Origin: Trematomus loennbergii
Taxonomy: Eukaryota > Chordata > Actinopteri > Perciformes > Nototheniidae
Direction of reading: 5' to 3'
Assembly (NCBI GenBank): GCA_012861695.1
Contig: JAAOOA010000455.1
Span: forward strand, 154,501-218,500
DNA length: 64,000 bases
Shown: positions 33,234 to 43,725 of the stretch, piece after piece
How positions within the stretch are numbered: the stretch's first letter is position 1
Layout: each line of letters begins with the position of its first letter
The notes under the pieces: model-generated
Seen by the model: the letters and a program-made list of their open reading frames with translations, nothing else
Told to the model about the DNA's origin: nothing
The model's database searches: none
Made by a program: the position numbers and the translations under genes

Positions 33234-33338
33234 ACAGAGAGCAGGGTCTCCAGTCCCCAGCTGTCTGTCTCTGAAGAGTGACCGGTCTATGTGGAGACCT
33301 ATATACTTCAGTGATGAACCTGGACCCTCAGACACAGA
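33234..33338 (+). CDS. NLR-C N-terminal peptide-repeat exon 5
   Basis: A 105-bp phase 2-2 exon, acceptor tttccacag, donor cacaga/gtaaga. Encodes QRAGSPVPSCLSLKSDRSMW and FSDEPGPSDTE. It is the last repeat before the RING exon, separated from it by about 10.4 kb of intron, almost all of it transposon. Joining to the RING exon keeps the frame (GA plus A gives Glu, then GKRKSG). Confidence 0.8.
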
Positions 33339-33735
33339 GTAAGAGTCTCTCCTGTAACCTGACCTGAAGAGGATTCTGTTTTTATAATCTAATATATGAA
33401 ACTGTTCTTTAATGAAATCATGTGAGCAGTTGTAAAGGGAAAACGCAGCAGAGTACAGCAAGCTAACATTATTTGAGGATATTTCAATATGCAATTATAT
33501 TATCATTGTATCTGTGTATAAAATGGTTTTAAAGAGCAAGAATGTTGATAAATTCTGATTTACAAAAAGAATGATATCGTCCAAAACATTATTGAACTAC
33601 TTGGGCATGTCTATGATATGTCTTTTTAAGATGATTATTAATAATAGTGATAACCTGGTGAGCTGGTTGTGTTTAGCATTAGCAGATATAACAGTGTTTT
33701 GTGATATCACATGTTACGGTGGCCCGGAAGTGCAA

Positions 33736-34112
33736 GACACCACAGCATTTCACAAAACACTACAGCATTTCAGAAAACACAACAGCATTTCAGAAAACAC
33801 CACAGCATTTCACAAAACACTACAGCATTTCACAAAACACTACAGCATTTCAGAAAACACAACAGTATTTCAGAAAACACCACAGCATTTCAGAAAACAC
33901 AACAGCATTTCAGAAAACACCACAGCATTTCAGAAAACACAACAGCATTTCAGAAAACACCACAGCATTTCAGAAAACACAACAGCATTTCAGAAAACAC
34001 TACAGCATTTCACAAAACACTACAGCATTTCACAAAACACTACAGCATTTCAGAAAACACAACAGTATTTCAGAAAACACCACAGCATTTCAGAAAACAC
34101 CACAGCATTTCA
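33736..34112. repeat. 20-bp tandem repeat in the left arm of the foldback element
   Basis: About 18-19 copies of agcatttcagaaaacacaac-type units, with caca/caga and c/a/t variants in a regular pattern. The opposite arm (42856-42915) has only three units, so the array expanded in the left arm. ORFs up to 196 codons in all three frames are by-products of the 20-bp period. Confidence 0.95.
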
Positions 34113-34465
34113 CATTGGACGGAAAGGGTATTCCTTTAGGGAGAACACTTCTTGTTTGTGATTGGACAGAGCCAGCCAGAGAAGCACTGCTGTGATTGGT
34201 TGTTTTTGCTGCCAGTCAAGAAATGACGCTTTGTGATTGGTCAGCACCCGACAGCGCAACATGTCCTAACACATCAACCGTTAGCTGTTAGCACTCAGAG
34301 CTCACAGCTCCTCATATCTGTTCAGAAACTGGACAAAAGTTAAACAAGTACAAACCACAGACTGTCCGTGTCATGGCGAATACAGTCGCTGCTTTATTTA
34401 TGTCTGTATGGCGCTGTTGTGAGTGTGGACGGAGCAGCTACAGGTTAGTTTAGCCTGATCGATCC

Positions 34466-34720
34466 TCCCCCTCTCCAGCACGTCTTGTTTGAATGACAGG
34501 AGTAAACACTGACAGCTGCGGTGAAACTCGAGCGATTAGAGCGATGCGAAAAAAACATGAATTAATGCTTTATTCATTCATGTTTTTTAAGGGGCTTATC
34601 TCCATGTAAATACTATGGTAGACTACCCAATATTCGCATCGCTCTAATCGCTCGAGTTTCACGGCGGTTGTCAGCTGTGTTTGCTCCTGTCATTCAAACA
34701 AGACGCGCTGGAGAGGGGGC
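34466..34720. repeat. Central palindrome of the foldback element
   Basis: Arms 34466-34550 and 34633-34720 are near-perfect inverted repeats (for example cgagcgattagagcgatgcg and its complement), with a smaller aaaaacatgaat hairpin in the loop. It marks the centre of the foldback element. Confidence 0.9.
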
Positions 34721-34995
34721 GGGGCGTATCTCCATGTAAATCCTATGGGAGATACCAACTACAACAAAATGAACATATTGACCGTGATTTAATTGTAATA
34801 CACGTTTCAAAGTGATGCCGAAGTAACTACATACTGATACCGGTTAGTAAAAACCATGAATTAATGCTTTGACAAGTCTGCAGACAAGACGGCAGGCGAA
34901 AAGCTTTTAAAATGCGTGTTTTCTGAATGGAATCGGATCCATCAGGCTAAACTAACCTGTAGCTGCTCCGTCCACACTCACAACAACGTCATACA

Positions 34996-35382
34996 CAGGG
35001 GTGCACACAACTTTCTCAGTGAGGTCCTCAGATGAGTACCTGGAGTCAGTGTTTGGTACTCCAACTTCTGACCATTGTCAACGGGTGGCGTCAGTGGAGT
35101 ACAGCGCTTCACGATTGTCAACGGGGGGGGGGGGTGGCGTCAGTGGAGTACACCGCTTTGCGATTGTCAACGGGGGGGGGGGGGCGTCAGTAGAGTACAG
35201 AGTTTCGTGACCGCGGAGCGTGTGAACGTTGTGATCAGCTGTTTTAGCGCAGGGCTGCTGTACAGACCGCCTTCTGGAAAAGCTTCACATTTACGTCGGT
35301 ACGCAAATGTGCTTTGTGACACAAGTGACGGTACGCATTTCAGATTGTTGCCGTGCATGCGTACCAGTTATGTGCACCCCTG
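34996..35382. mobile_element. Small hAT element inside the foldback arm
   Basis: Ends caggggtgcacacaac / gttatgtgcacccctg and a perfect 8-bp duplication gtcataca (34988-34995, 35383-35390). It holds three imperfect ~50-bp repeats with G runs (ggtggcgtcagtggagtaca type). No transposase. Confidence 0.92.
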
Positions 35383-35778
35383 GTCATACAGACATAAATA
35401 AAGCAGCGACTGTATTCGCCATTACATAGACAGTCTGTGGTTTGTACATGTTTAACTTTTGTCCAGTTTCCAGAGGTGGGGACTCGAGTCACATGACTTG
35501 ACTCGAGTCAGACTCGAGTCGCATATTTTTGACTTGAGACTTGCTTGACTAACATTGATAAAAGACTTGACTTGACTTTGACTTGGTATTCATGACTTGA
35601 GACTTGACTTAAGCTTGAGACAGATGACTTGAAAGGACTTGTCTGTTTAAAATTAAATATTTGCGTTTGTTTTTTAGTGAGATATCACGTTTAGTTTTTT
35701 CGAAAAACGTGATTGGGTGATTATAGCGCCGTGCGCGCAAACCTGGCAACCCACTAGACGGCAGGAGTGTCAGTTAAC

Positions 35779-35953
35779 ATGGCAGCGGCTAGCGTTACTC
35801 CAAAAATAGTGAAGTTTGGATTCAAGGATTATGTTGTCGATGACGCTAATAAGAAGAGAACAGCGGTATGCAGGGTCTGCAGCATAAAGATCAGTGACAC
35901 GACCACCACAACATCCAACTTCATTCGTCACTACAAAAAACCCACAGAGAAAG
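35779..35953 (+). CDS. BED zinc-finger exon of a hAT transposase
   Basis: ATG at 35779, donor gaaag/gtgcgt (phase 1). The 58 codons begin MAAASVTPKIVKFGFKDYVV and carry a BED-type finger: C-x2-C in AVCRVC and the later H of NFIRHYKK. BED fingers bind the terminal repeats in ZBED-like hAT transposases. The frame is intact. The rest of the transposase is not recognisable before or after the LTR element, so this is an orphan first exon. It could be spliced to downstream sequence but there is no evidence for that. Confidence 0.65.
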
Positions 35954-36292
35954 GTGCGTGAATGTGTTGTGTTAGCTAGAAAGCTAACGTTAAGTTTAAG
36001 CTTTGCGGGCGGGCGGGCGGTAGTGGACTGTTACAGCCGGAGACTCGCAACGGCGGTGGACTTTCACAGCGCCGGAGCCTCGCAACGGCGGGTGTTTGCG
36101 GCGGCGGATGCGGTACCAGCGCAGCGGCGCTGTGAAAGTCCACGCCTATGCCAACGGCAGCAGTCCATCAACGGCAGCGGGCCACCGGGAAAAGTCCCGA
36201 ATCTCCCGATGGCCAATCCGAGCCTGCTCACACACACACATCTGAAACCAAAATCATTTTCAGACATGTGTAAAAATCTCTCACACACACAC

Positions 36293-37214
36293 TGTTGCGA
36301 TAGAACACCTCTGCTACGCGCCGTTCGTTGGATGAGGCTGAAATCTCTATTAAAATAAGAAAGGAATTGAAAACACCGGAATCAAAATTATAACAAATTG
36401 TCTGAGTTTACTGGTAGGAAATAGAACAATTATACAAGTTATACAGAGTACTCGAGTACTCCGGGCTTCAGGTTTGTGACGCGGTTTACAGGTAGACAGA
36501 CCAGCCTTCAGGAAACGAGAAGTACAGACTTCAAGTTTGGGATGCGGTTTACCGTCTTCTAGACCTGCCTTCAGCAAACAAGAAGCATTTTACACTTGAA
36601 AACATCAGTATTTCTATCTATCTTTGGGGCGGAGATTGCTCAACTCTTCCTTCCCACTTTACTCCCAAGCGAATCAGTAGAGCCCCTGGGGAGGAGCCGT
36701 TTAGACTGCTAACCTCCCTCAGGTGTCCTGATTGGCTGGATTCGCTTCTGGTCTAGTTCAATCACAGTTCAAACCACAAAGTTCCATAAGGTCAAAAGTC
36801 AACCCTTATCTCTGTGGGGATCCCCACTCCTCCACCTTCTCATGAGAGCTCTTCACATAAACCACCCCCCCTCAGACATCCAAACCCCTCTCCATACATT
36901 TAATGAGGTCTTTTACGACTTCAAAACCCCATCTGGCTCTTAGGAATGATTAGGATCAATGTGGGTGTGTGAAACACAGAATCTCTAAGTCAGTGAATTT
37001 GAAAGTGAGAACAACATTCTTATTCTAAGTGATTATCAAAACCCGTTTGTGATTACATAAAAACAGTTCAAACAATATATGTTAACTACAATACAATTCA
37101 AAACAATATATGTTAACTACAATACAATTCAAAACAATATATGTTTACTAAAATACAATTCAAAATAATACATGTTTACTTCAATACAGTGTAGAATCAT
37201 ATCTCTTTCCTTCA
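36293..37214 (-). repeat. LTR (3' LTR of the minus-strand element)
   Basis: Begins tgttgcgatag and ends tttccttca in plus coordinates. It contains a triplicated aacaatatatgtt/actacaatacaattcaa block near 37070-37170. Confidence 0.9.
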
Positions 37215-37721
37215 ATCCCTCTTTTGATCTCACCTTACGAGATCAACATATAGCATTTGAAACATTACCACTGTCAATTTTCTTCTTACTGTGTCTGTCC
37301 CAACATTCATATAAACCCATCAGAAGTTGGGATATAGAGCACTTTAAACCTCTAGGAACAGTCCACAACAACAACTTATTATAACAGTGGAGGGAGAATA
37401 AAATATGTCTAAAAAGCACAGTCCTTGTCAGCTGAGTCATCTTTACTCTTCCCTCAATGGTGGAACTGATGAGTCTTAACACACAATGAGCAGATACAAG
37501 GCACACAACAACAACCACATGTCACTAAAATGGCAATGAAAGTAGCCACAGAAATTAGAAAAGACATTATCATACTTTTCCCTCTTTTGGTAACACATAG
37601 TTCTGTAGAATAAAAAAAATACAAATCCCTTACATTATGGGATATAAAAATAAAGTTGAAAGTTCCTTAAAAAAAAATGGATTGTTCAGACAAAGTTCCA
37701 CACCGGCTATATCAACCTGTT

Positions 37722-38195
37722 TCAGCGGGAAATGGAGTTCCCTGTGCCGTCTTGGTTTGCCATGTCTTCGTCCCCCCCAGCCCGCTGACGGCGGCTTCTG
37801 GGGTGCCTGCTAGAGAGATGTGTCCGGATTGTCTTCCCCCGGCCCGCTGATGGCGGCCTCCGGGTCGATGTTGGAGAGATGTCCTGATACTCCTCCTCCG
37901 GCCCGCTGATGGCGGCTTCCGGGTCGACTGCTGGAGAGATGTCCTGATACTCCTCCTCCGGCCCGCTGATGGCGGCTTCCGGGTCGACTGCTGGAGAGAT
38001 GTCCTGATCCTCCTCCTCCTTTCTGCTGATGGCGCCTCCTGGGTCGACTGCCTTGACGAGGGCCAGATCTCTCCTGATGTCGTCTAGGGTCCTCGCGACG
38101 AGGGCCAACTCTGTCCTGATGTCGTCTAGGGTCCTCGCAGGTGTTTTTCCCGACCGCACCCTGGCTCCAGTGGTACCAGTTGTCTCCCTTTCCAT
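37722..38195 (-). CDS. Unknown ORF with 20-residue repeats in the LTR element
   Basis: An open frame of 157 codons on the element's coding strand, next to its 3' LTR. The centre holds about three 20-residue repeats (PEEEYQDISPAVDPEAAISG type) coded by a 60-bp tandem repeat at 37800-38050, preceded by two copies of a TLDDIR.(E/D)LALV motif. It is acidic and low in complexity. I do not recognise a family. Gag-like or accessory protein are guesses, and expression is unknown. Confidence 0.4.
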   Translation of the reverse strand: MERETTGTTGARVRSGKTPARTLDDIRTELALVARTLDDIRRDLALVKAVDPGGAISRKEEEDQDISPAVDPEAAISGPEEEYQDISPAVDPEAAISGPEEEYQDISPTSTRRPPSAGRGKTIRTHLSSRHPRSRRQRAGGDEDMANQDGTGNSISR

Positions 38196-38424
38196 CTAGG
38201 CGGACGGCATGGGAGGTCCCCTCCAACCAGACGTAATCTGCTGTGTTGGCCTTGTGTTTCTCAGGTCCCCCTTTCGACGTCAGTAGCCTGTGTGGAGAAG
38301 TCTCATACCAAGCCCTTAAGTTGCTGGAAATATGGTTTTGAAATCATCTTTTCTACTTCTTTAGTGTTTATTGGCGGCACCAACTAGTCTGGAGTGTGGA
38401 CAAGAGACTATGCAGAAAATAATA

Positions 38425-38560
38425 AACAAAAATTAAAAAATTAAAATTAAAAATTAAAAATTAAAAAATTAAAATTAAAAATTAAAATTAAAAAATTAAA
38501 AATTAAAAAGTTAAAAATTAAAATAAAACAAAAATTAAAATAAAACAAAAAAGGAACAAA
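38425..38560. repeat. A/T-rich simple repeat
   Basis: Runs of attaaaa/taaaaatt units inside the LTR element interior. Confidence 0.9.
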
Positions 38561-39066
38561 CTAACAAAACAAAAAATAACCAAAGCTAGATTATTTTAAA
38601 TGTATCAATTTCTCTTTAAAGCAACAAACAAACCAAAACAAAAAATACCATAACTAGTATTTTTAAATTGATAAATTTCTCCTAAAAACGTAATAATCTC
38701 ACATACATATTGTCTGATGTATATTCTATCCTTTCCCCCCTTTTACTGAAATAGAACGCCGTTAACGGTGTTCCTATTTTCAGAAATATCGAGCCTTACA
38801 CATCAGTTATTTAATATCAGGTATATATTTATTATCACTATTACCTATATATCAGGCATTAAATGTCAGCCTTCATCCATGATTGACCTCGTCTATATTA
38901 TCTGACTTATATTGATACGTGTCTGTTTGTAGTTATTTAATATACTGGGCAATTTATTGATAACTTCTTGAATCTCCCTCTTTCCTTAACAACTGGAGCT
39001 ATGGCTATTTTGAAATCTGACTTGGTTAAGAGATGATTAGTTTATTGGTGAGAGCAAAACTCATCC

Positions 39067-39564
39067 TCATGTTCTGGGGAGGGGGTGAGTAGTTTGGGAG
39101 AGTTCCTTACAATCTCCAGATCTTCCTCTCTGTGTTAAGGCCATAAAACCCTTTAATGGGCTCTGTGGTCTGTTCAGATTTAGATTTTCTCCCTCTCCAG
39201 AGGTCATGCCTGTCTTTGACCCTGTGTGCTGCTGTGAAACTGCAGCACCTCCGGAGCAGAGAGAGGGGGAGATCTCTTCCAAAAAGTGTAAGCTCCCTTT
39301 TGAGCAACATAGCACCACATTTAACTCTCCTGACTTATTTGTAAAGCGTTCTTCCAGACCTGAATTGAGTCTTCTTTGTAACGGAAAATCCCATTTCCAA
39401 AAAGGGGTTAGTTTAATAGTCCTTATCATATTATCGCACTGTGCTTGCATGCTAGGACCTAATTCTCTTTCTACATGTTTTAGCTCCATATTAGCAGGGT
39501 TCACTAACATGGTTGGTTGATCCAGTTTAAGATTTTCAATATCTACCATTACTATTTCCAACAT
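39067..39564 (-). CDS. Unknown ORF in the LTR element
   Basis: 165 codons on the element's coding strand, 5' of the repeat ORF. It includes LVNPANMELKHVERELGPSM and KWDFPLQRRLNSGLEERF, mostly polar. No zinc knuckle, protease or polymerase motif. It may be a decayed Gag or structural ORF, but no resemblance that I can name. Confidence 0.35.
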   Translation of the reverse strand: MLEIVMVDIENLKLDQPTMLVNPANMELKHVERELGPSMQAQCDNMIRTIKLTPFWKWDFPLQRRLNSGLEERFTNKSGELNVVLCCSKGSLHFLEEISPSLCSGGAAVSQQHTGSKTGMTSGEGENLNLNRPQSPLKGFMALTQRGRSGDCKELSQTTHPLPRT

Positions 39565-40134
39565 TCCTGTTCCCTGAATATCAGGTCCAACAATGTGTTT
39601 TTTTTTTTTTTAGGAGTATTAGATGGGATACTCATAAGTGGCATTTGTGAGCTATTATCTCCGTAGGGTGGAGGTAGGGTCTCAGACATTATACCACCTT
39701 CTTGTTGCTCTCTGTCCCTATGTCTTCTGCAATTCTTTACCCACAGTTCTTTTCACTGGATTTTTCTCTCAAGTATTACACAGATTTGACTTAAAAAAAT
39801 CACACAGAGCTTTTCATACCTTATCATATTACAGCCAGGCAAATTTTTATAGTGCGATGTTTATTTCAACAGATAGCGTGACTTCCAGAAGTAATCTTCT
39901 ACAACCCCCTGGTGATTGCGACTTCTGGCTTGGAGTTTAAAAACCCAGTCAACAAAATCTCTTTATCGTCACGTTTAATGAGCCTGATCAACCCCACAAC
40001 AAGAGTTTTGATGAGATTGGTCGTTCCAAATAATTAGTTGGAGGTCGCGTCTCTCTCCTCTTGTTTCACCCACCATATAACAATTACAGACATTTTATAC
40101 ATTTAAAGCACCACGAAAGGTGATCCACCCGCCA

Positions 40135-40375
40135 CACTCAAACACTATTTTTGCTCTAGATCCAGGACTCTTATACCCTTCTCTAAGCACCACATGAAAC
40201 TCCTATTTTTGCTGTAGATCAGGACTCTTATACCCTTCTCTAAGCACTTCATGAAGCTTCTATTTTTGCTGTAGATCTAGGACTCTTATACCCTTCTCTA
40301 AGCACCTCATGAAACTCCTATTTTTGCTCTAGATCCAGGACTCTTATACCCTTTTCTAAGCAATTCATGAAACTT
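40135..40375. repeat. Four ~61-bp tandem repeats in the LTR element leader
   Basis: Units of ctatttttgctgtagatcta / ggactcttatacccttctct type, 4 copies with small differences, lying between the primer-binding-like site and the first ORF on the coding strand, i.e. in the leader region. Confidence 0.88.
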
Positions 40376-40622
40376 CTAACTTGAATATGTATTGTATTTC
40401 CCACCGTGACTAAGAACAGTGAGAACGCTGATGACAACTCTAAATTTTAGTATAATCAATCACAGATTTTTGATATTCAAAACAGGTGTCTGCTCACCTT
40501 TTGTGTATAGCGCGCTTGCAGTTGTCAACAGTGTCTCTTTGTCCTCCCCTGGACCGGATTCTGTCCCTGGCTGTCGGTGTCCCTTTCTAGAGAACAGCTC
40601 ACAAACGTCGGGGATCACCACT

Positions 40623-41544
40623 TGTTGCGATAGAACACCTCTGCTACGCGCCGTTCGTTGGATGAGGCTGAAATCTCTATTAAAATAAGAAAGGAATTGA
40701 AAACACCGGAATCAAAATTATAACAAATTGTCTGAGTTTACTGGTAGGAAATAGAACAATTATACAAGTTATACAGAGTACTCGAGTACTCCGGGCTTCA
40801 GGTTTGTGACGCGGTTTACAGGTAGACAGACCAGCCTTCAGGAAACGAGAAGTACAGACTTCAAGTTTGGGATGCGGTTTACCGTCTTCTAGACCTGCCT
40901 TCAGCAAACAAGAAGCATTTTACACTTGAAAACATCAGTATTTCTATCTATCTTTGGGGCGGAGATTGCTCAACTCTTCCTTCCCACTTTACTCCCAAGC
41001 GAATCAGTAGAGCCCCTGGGGAGGAGCCGTTTAGACTGCTAACCTCCCTCAGGTGTCCTGATTGGCTGGATTCGCTTCTGGTCTAGTTCAATCACAGTTC
41101 AAACCACAAAGTTCCATAAGGTCAAAAGTCAACCCTTATCTCTGTGGGGATCCCCACTCCTCCACCTTCTCATGAGAGCTCTTCACATAAACCACCCCCC
41201 CTCAGACATCCAAACCCCTCTCCATACATTTAATGAGGTCTTTTACGACTTCAAAACCCCATCTGGCTCTTAGGAATGATTAGGATCAATGTGGGTGTGT
41301 GAAACACAGAATCTCTAAGTCAGTGAATTTGAAAGTGAGAACAACATTCTTATTCTAAGTGATTATCAAAACCCGTTTGTGATTACATAAAAACAGTTCA
41401 AACAATATATGTTAACTACAATACAATTCAAAACAATATATGTTAACTACAATACAATTCAAAACAATATATGTTTACTAAAATACAATTCAAAATAATA
41501 CATGTTTACTTCAATACAGTGTAGAATCATATCTCTTTCCTTCA
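40623..41544 (-). repeat. LTR (5' LTR of the minus-strand element)
   Basis: Identical to 36293-37214 by line-by-line comparison. Followed on the coding strand by two bases and the primer-binding-like sequence. Confidence 0.9.
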
Positions 41545-41927
41545 ACACACAACAGCGTTGCAGTCGGGAAGAAAAGCAATGTGTTTATCTATTTAATATA
41601 GCCTAGTTGTAAAAAATAAAGTAAGAAATCATTCCAATGTGGACTGTAGGACAGTAAAAAAAAAAAAGAACAGTTTAAAAGGGGAGTGATTAGTAAAATA
41701 TGCATAAATAAAAAGAAAGAATGCTAACTAGGTAACATAAGATAAGAATAAACCAGTTTAAATGATTTGTTATTGGTTGTGATCATATTCTAAAGATGTT
41801 TGGATCATTAAAAAGTATACAGCTCCCTTTCATCTGAGTGTTGAGAGCTGTATCCATCAATTCATGCTGTGCTCAAAGTGCACCAGATTGATGCATTTCA
41901 CTTCAACATTTAAAAAAACATCCTAAC

Positions 41928-42300
41928 ACATCAACCGTTAGCTGTTAGCAGTTAGCACTCAGAGCTCACAGCTCCTCATATCTGTTCAGAAACTCGACAA
42001 AAGTTAAACAAGTACAAACCACAGACTGCCTGTGTCATGGAGAATACAGTCGCTGCTTTATTTATGTCTGTATAGGCCGTTGTTGTGAGTGTGGACGGTC
42101 GGAGCATATACTGCGTTAGCTTAGCCAATCTCCATTTAGAACACACGCATTTTAAAAGGTGTTTCGCCTGCCGTCTGTCTGCAGACTTGACAAAGCATTA
42201 ATTCATGGTTTTTACTAACCGGTATCAGTATGTTGTTACTTCATCATTTTGAAACGTGTATTACAATTAAATCACGGTCAAATATGTCCATCTTGTTGTA
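41928..42300 (+). repeat. Partial copy of the foldback arm inside the hAT element
   Basis: From cctaacacatcaaccgttag onward it matches 34265-34440 directly and then 34760-34960 inverted. The hAT that interrupted the foldback element thus carries its own foldback-derived piece. The following 42360-42540 is GC-rich (ggccgggccgggcc) and unassigned. Confidence 0.7.
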
Positions 42301-42941
42301 GTTCTAGCCCCCTTGCCAGCGATTCTCTCTCTAGTTTAGCATACTCAGCCCGACTCAGCCCTGTTTGTTGGCCCCGATAGAACCACAATTTTGTCGGGCC
42401 AGAAAAGAGGTGAAAAAGTGGCCCCGGGCCGGGCCGGGCCGTAACTAGGCCTAGTGGAAGCGCAACCAAAAACGGGTACGGCACGACACGGCACGCTTAA
42501 AGCGAGCTCCGCGCTGTAGTGGAACTGCGCCATAAAAGACAGTGGTTATGAAAATGCGGAAACTGGGCTTATTCATCAGAATTTCGTATGACTTGACTTG
42601 ACTTTCTTGACTCTCACCACAGTGACTTGGGACTTGCTTGATACTTGTAGGTCAAGACTTGAGACTTGCTCATGACTTGCACATGTAGGACTTACTCCCA
42701 CCTCTGCCAGTTTCTGAACAGATATGAGGAGCTGTGAGCTCTGAGTGCTAACAGCTAACGGTTGATGTGTTGGGACACAGCAGTGCTTCTCTGGCTGGCT
42801 CTGTCCAATCACAAACAAGAAGTGTTCTCCCTAAAGGAATACCCTTTCCGTCCAATGTGAAATGCTGTGGTGTTTTCTGAAATGCTGTTGTGTTTTGTGA
42901 AATGCTGTGGTGTCTTTTACTTCCGGGCCACCGTAACATGT

Positions 42942-43725
42942 AGAGTCAATACAAAGACCTAGATCTGTGCCTGGCAACAGGAAGGAAGTGAAGATGTTAA
43001 ATTCATATCACCTGCGTATTCGTGCAGCGTGACACATTTCAACTTGAGTGTAAAGTTAGTGACGCTTGTTACAGAAACCTGTCAGAGTTGAGATTGAGCT
43101 CCTGTGGTCTCTGACGGTCTGAGGGGAATCAGAGAGGAGAACAGAGCTCTACAGCAGCTCATATTCAATCAGGGTTATTCATGTTCCTGTATAAACCAGA
43201 GACTGTCTGTGGTGCTAACAATATAGACACTGCTGTACTCATGACTTCATGAAGTTACTCTGAGTGAGGATGGAGCAGCTAATGTTAGCCTAGCTTTAAT
43301 CAAACCCATCTCTTTAGAAAAGAACATTTAAAATGTTTGTATGCTCGTTGTGTTGGAGACAGACCTGACAAATCATTAACTCAGGCTTTTTACACATCAG
43401 TTTCATTCTGTTGTTATTTAGGCATCCTTTCCATATGTTTATTGATATGAATTCACAGCAGATTCTATGTTGGGTTTATAAAGCACCAGGTTCATACAGC
43501 TGTGTGTAGATACAGGGAACATGTGCTCCTCTGGGTCAGGAATCCAGACAGGATGCTCTCTGGTTTTATGATCATGTGAACTGTAAGCTATCTACCTGAT
43601 CACAAGGGTATATTATATAGACCTTTTTTTAAATATCAAACTAGAATTTTCCCCCTTGTTGTACCTTTGGTGAGAATCAGCTCCACTAATGTAAAGTGCT
43701 ATAAAGGATGTGTTAATCTCCACAG
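42942..43725 (+). other. Intron before the RING exon
   Basis: Single-copy-looking sequence without ORFs or terminal repeats, ending in tgttaatctccacag. Nothing else seen. Confidence 0.6.

Larger units (their letters stand above)
36293..41544 (-). mobile_element. LTR retrotransposon with identical LTRs, non-autonomous
   Basis: Two 922-bp LTRs (36293-37214 and 40623-41544) that I find base-for-base identical enclose a 3.4-kb interior. The flanking duplication is acac (36289-36292, 41545-41548). Minus orientation is indicated by a primer-binding-like tggtgatccccgacg (plus 40606-40620, complement) two bases inside one LTR and a polypurine tract aaaagaggga (plus 37216-37225, complement) next to the other. 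No protease, RT, RNase H or integrase motif is visible, so it would need enzymes from a relative. Identical LTRs imply very recent insertion. Confidence 0.85.
35471..42706 (+). mobile_element. hAT element with BED-finger exon, inserted in the foldback element
   Basis: Ends cagaggtggg / cccacctctg with a perfect 8-bp duplication ccagtttc (35463-35470, 42707-42714). Both subterminal regions are rich in gacttgactt/gagacttg motifs. A BED-type zinc-finger exon lies at 35779-35953, but the catalytic RNase H-like domain is absent, so the copy is non-autonomous. It is itself interrupted by an LTR retrotransposon (36293-41544) and contains a partial copy of the foldback arm (41928-42300). Confidence 0.9.
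33715..42935. mobile_element. Foldback-type element with nested insertions (outer shell)
   Basis: Ends tacggtggcccggaagt and its reverse complement, flanked by the 6-bp palindromic duplication acatgt (33709-33714, 42936-42941). The inverted homology runs inward for hundreds of bases: the right arm (42707-42935) continues, across two later insertions, into 35470-34633 read backwards. Without the hAT elements at 34996-35382 and 35471-42706 the shell is about 1.6 kb and nearly all inverted repeat. No transposase of its own is recognised and the superfamily is unassigned. Confidence 0.75.

Noticed and set aside
33736..34112. CRISPR-like regular repeats
   Set aside because: Units are contiguous 20-bp direct repeats without spacers, in a vertebrate genome and inside a transposon arm.
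33571..34161. Three overlapping ORFs of 142-196 codons rich in His, Lys, Thr and Gln
   Set aside because: A 20-bp repeat gives open frames in all three phases; it lies in a foldback element arm.
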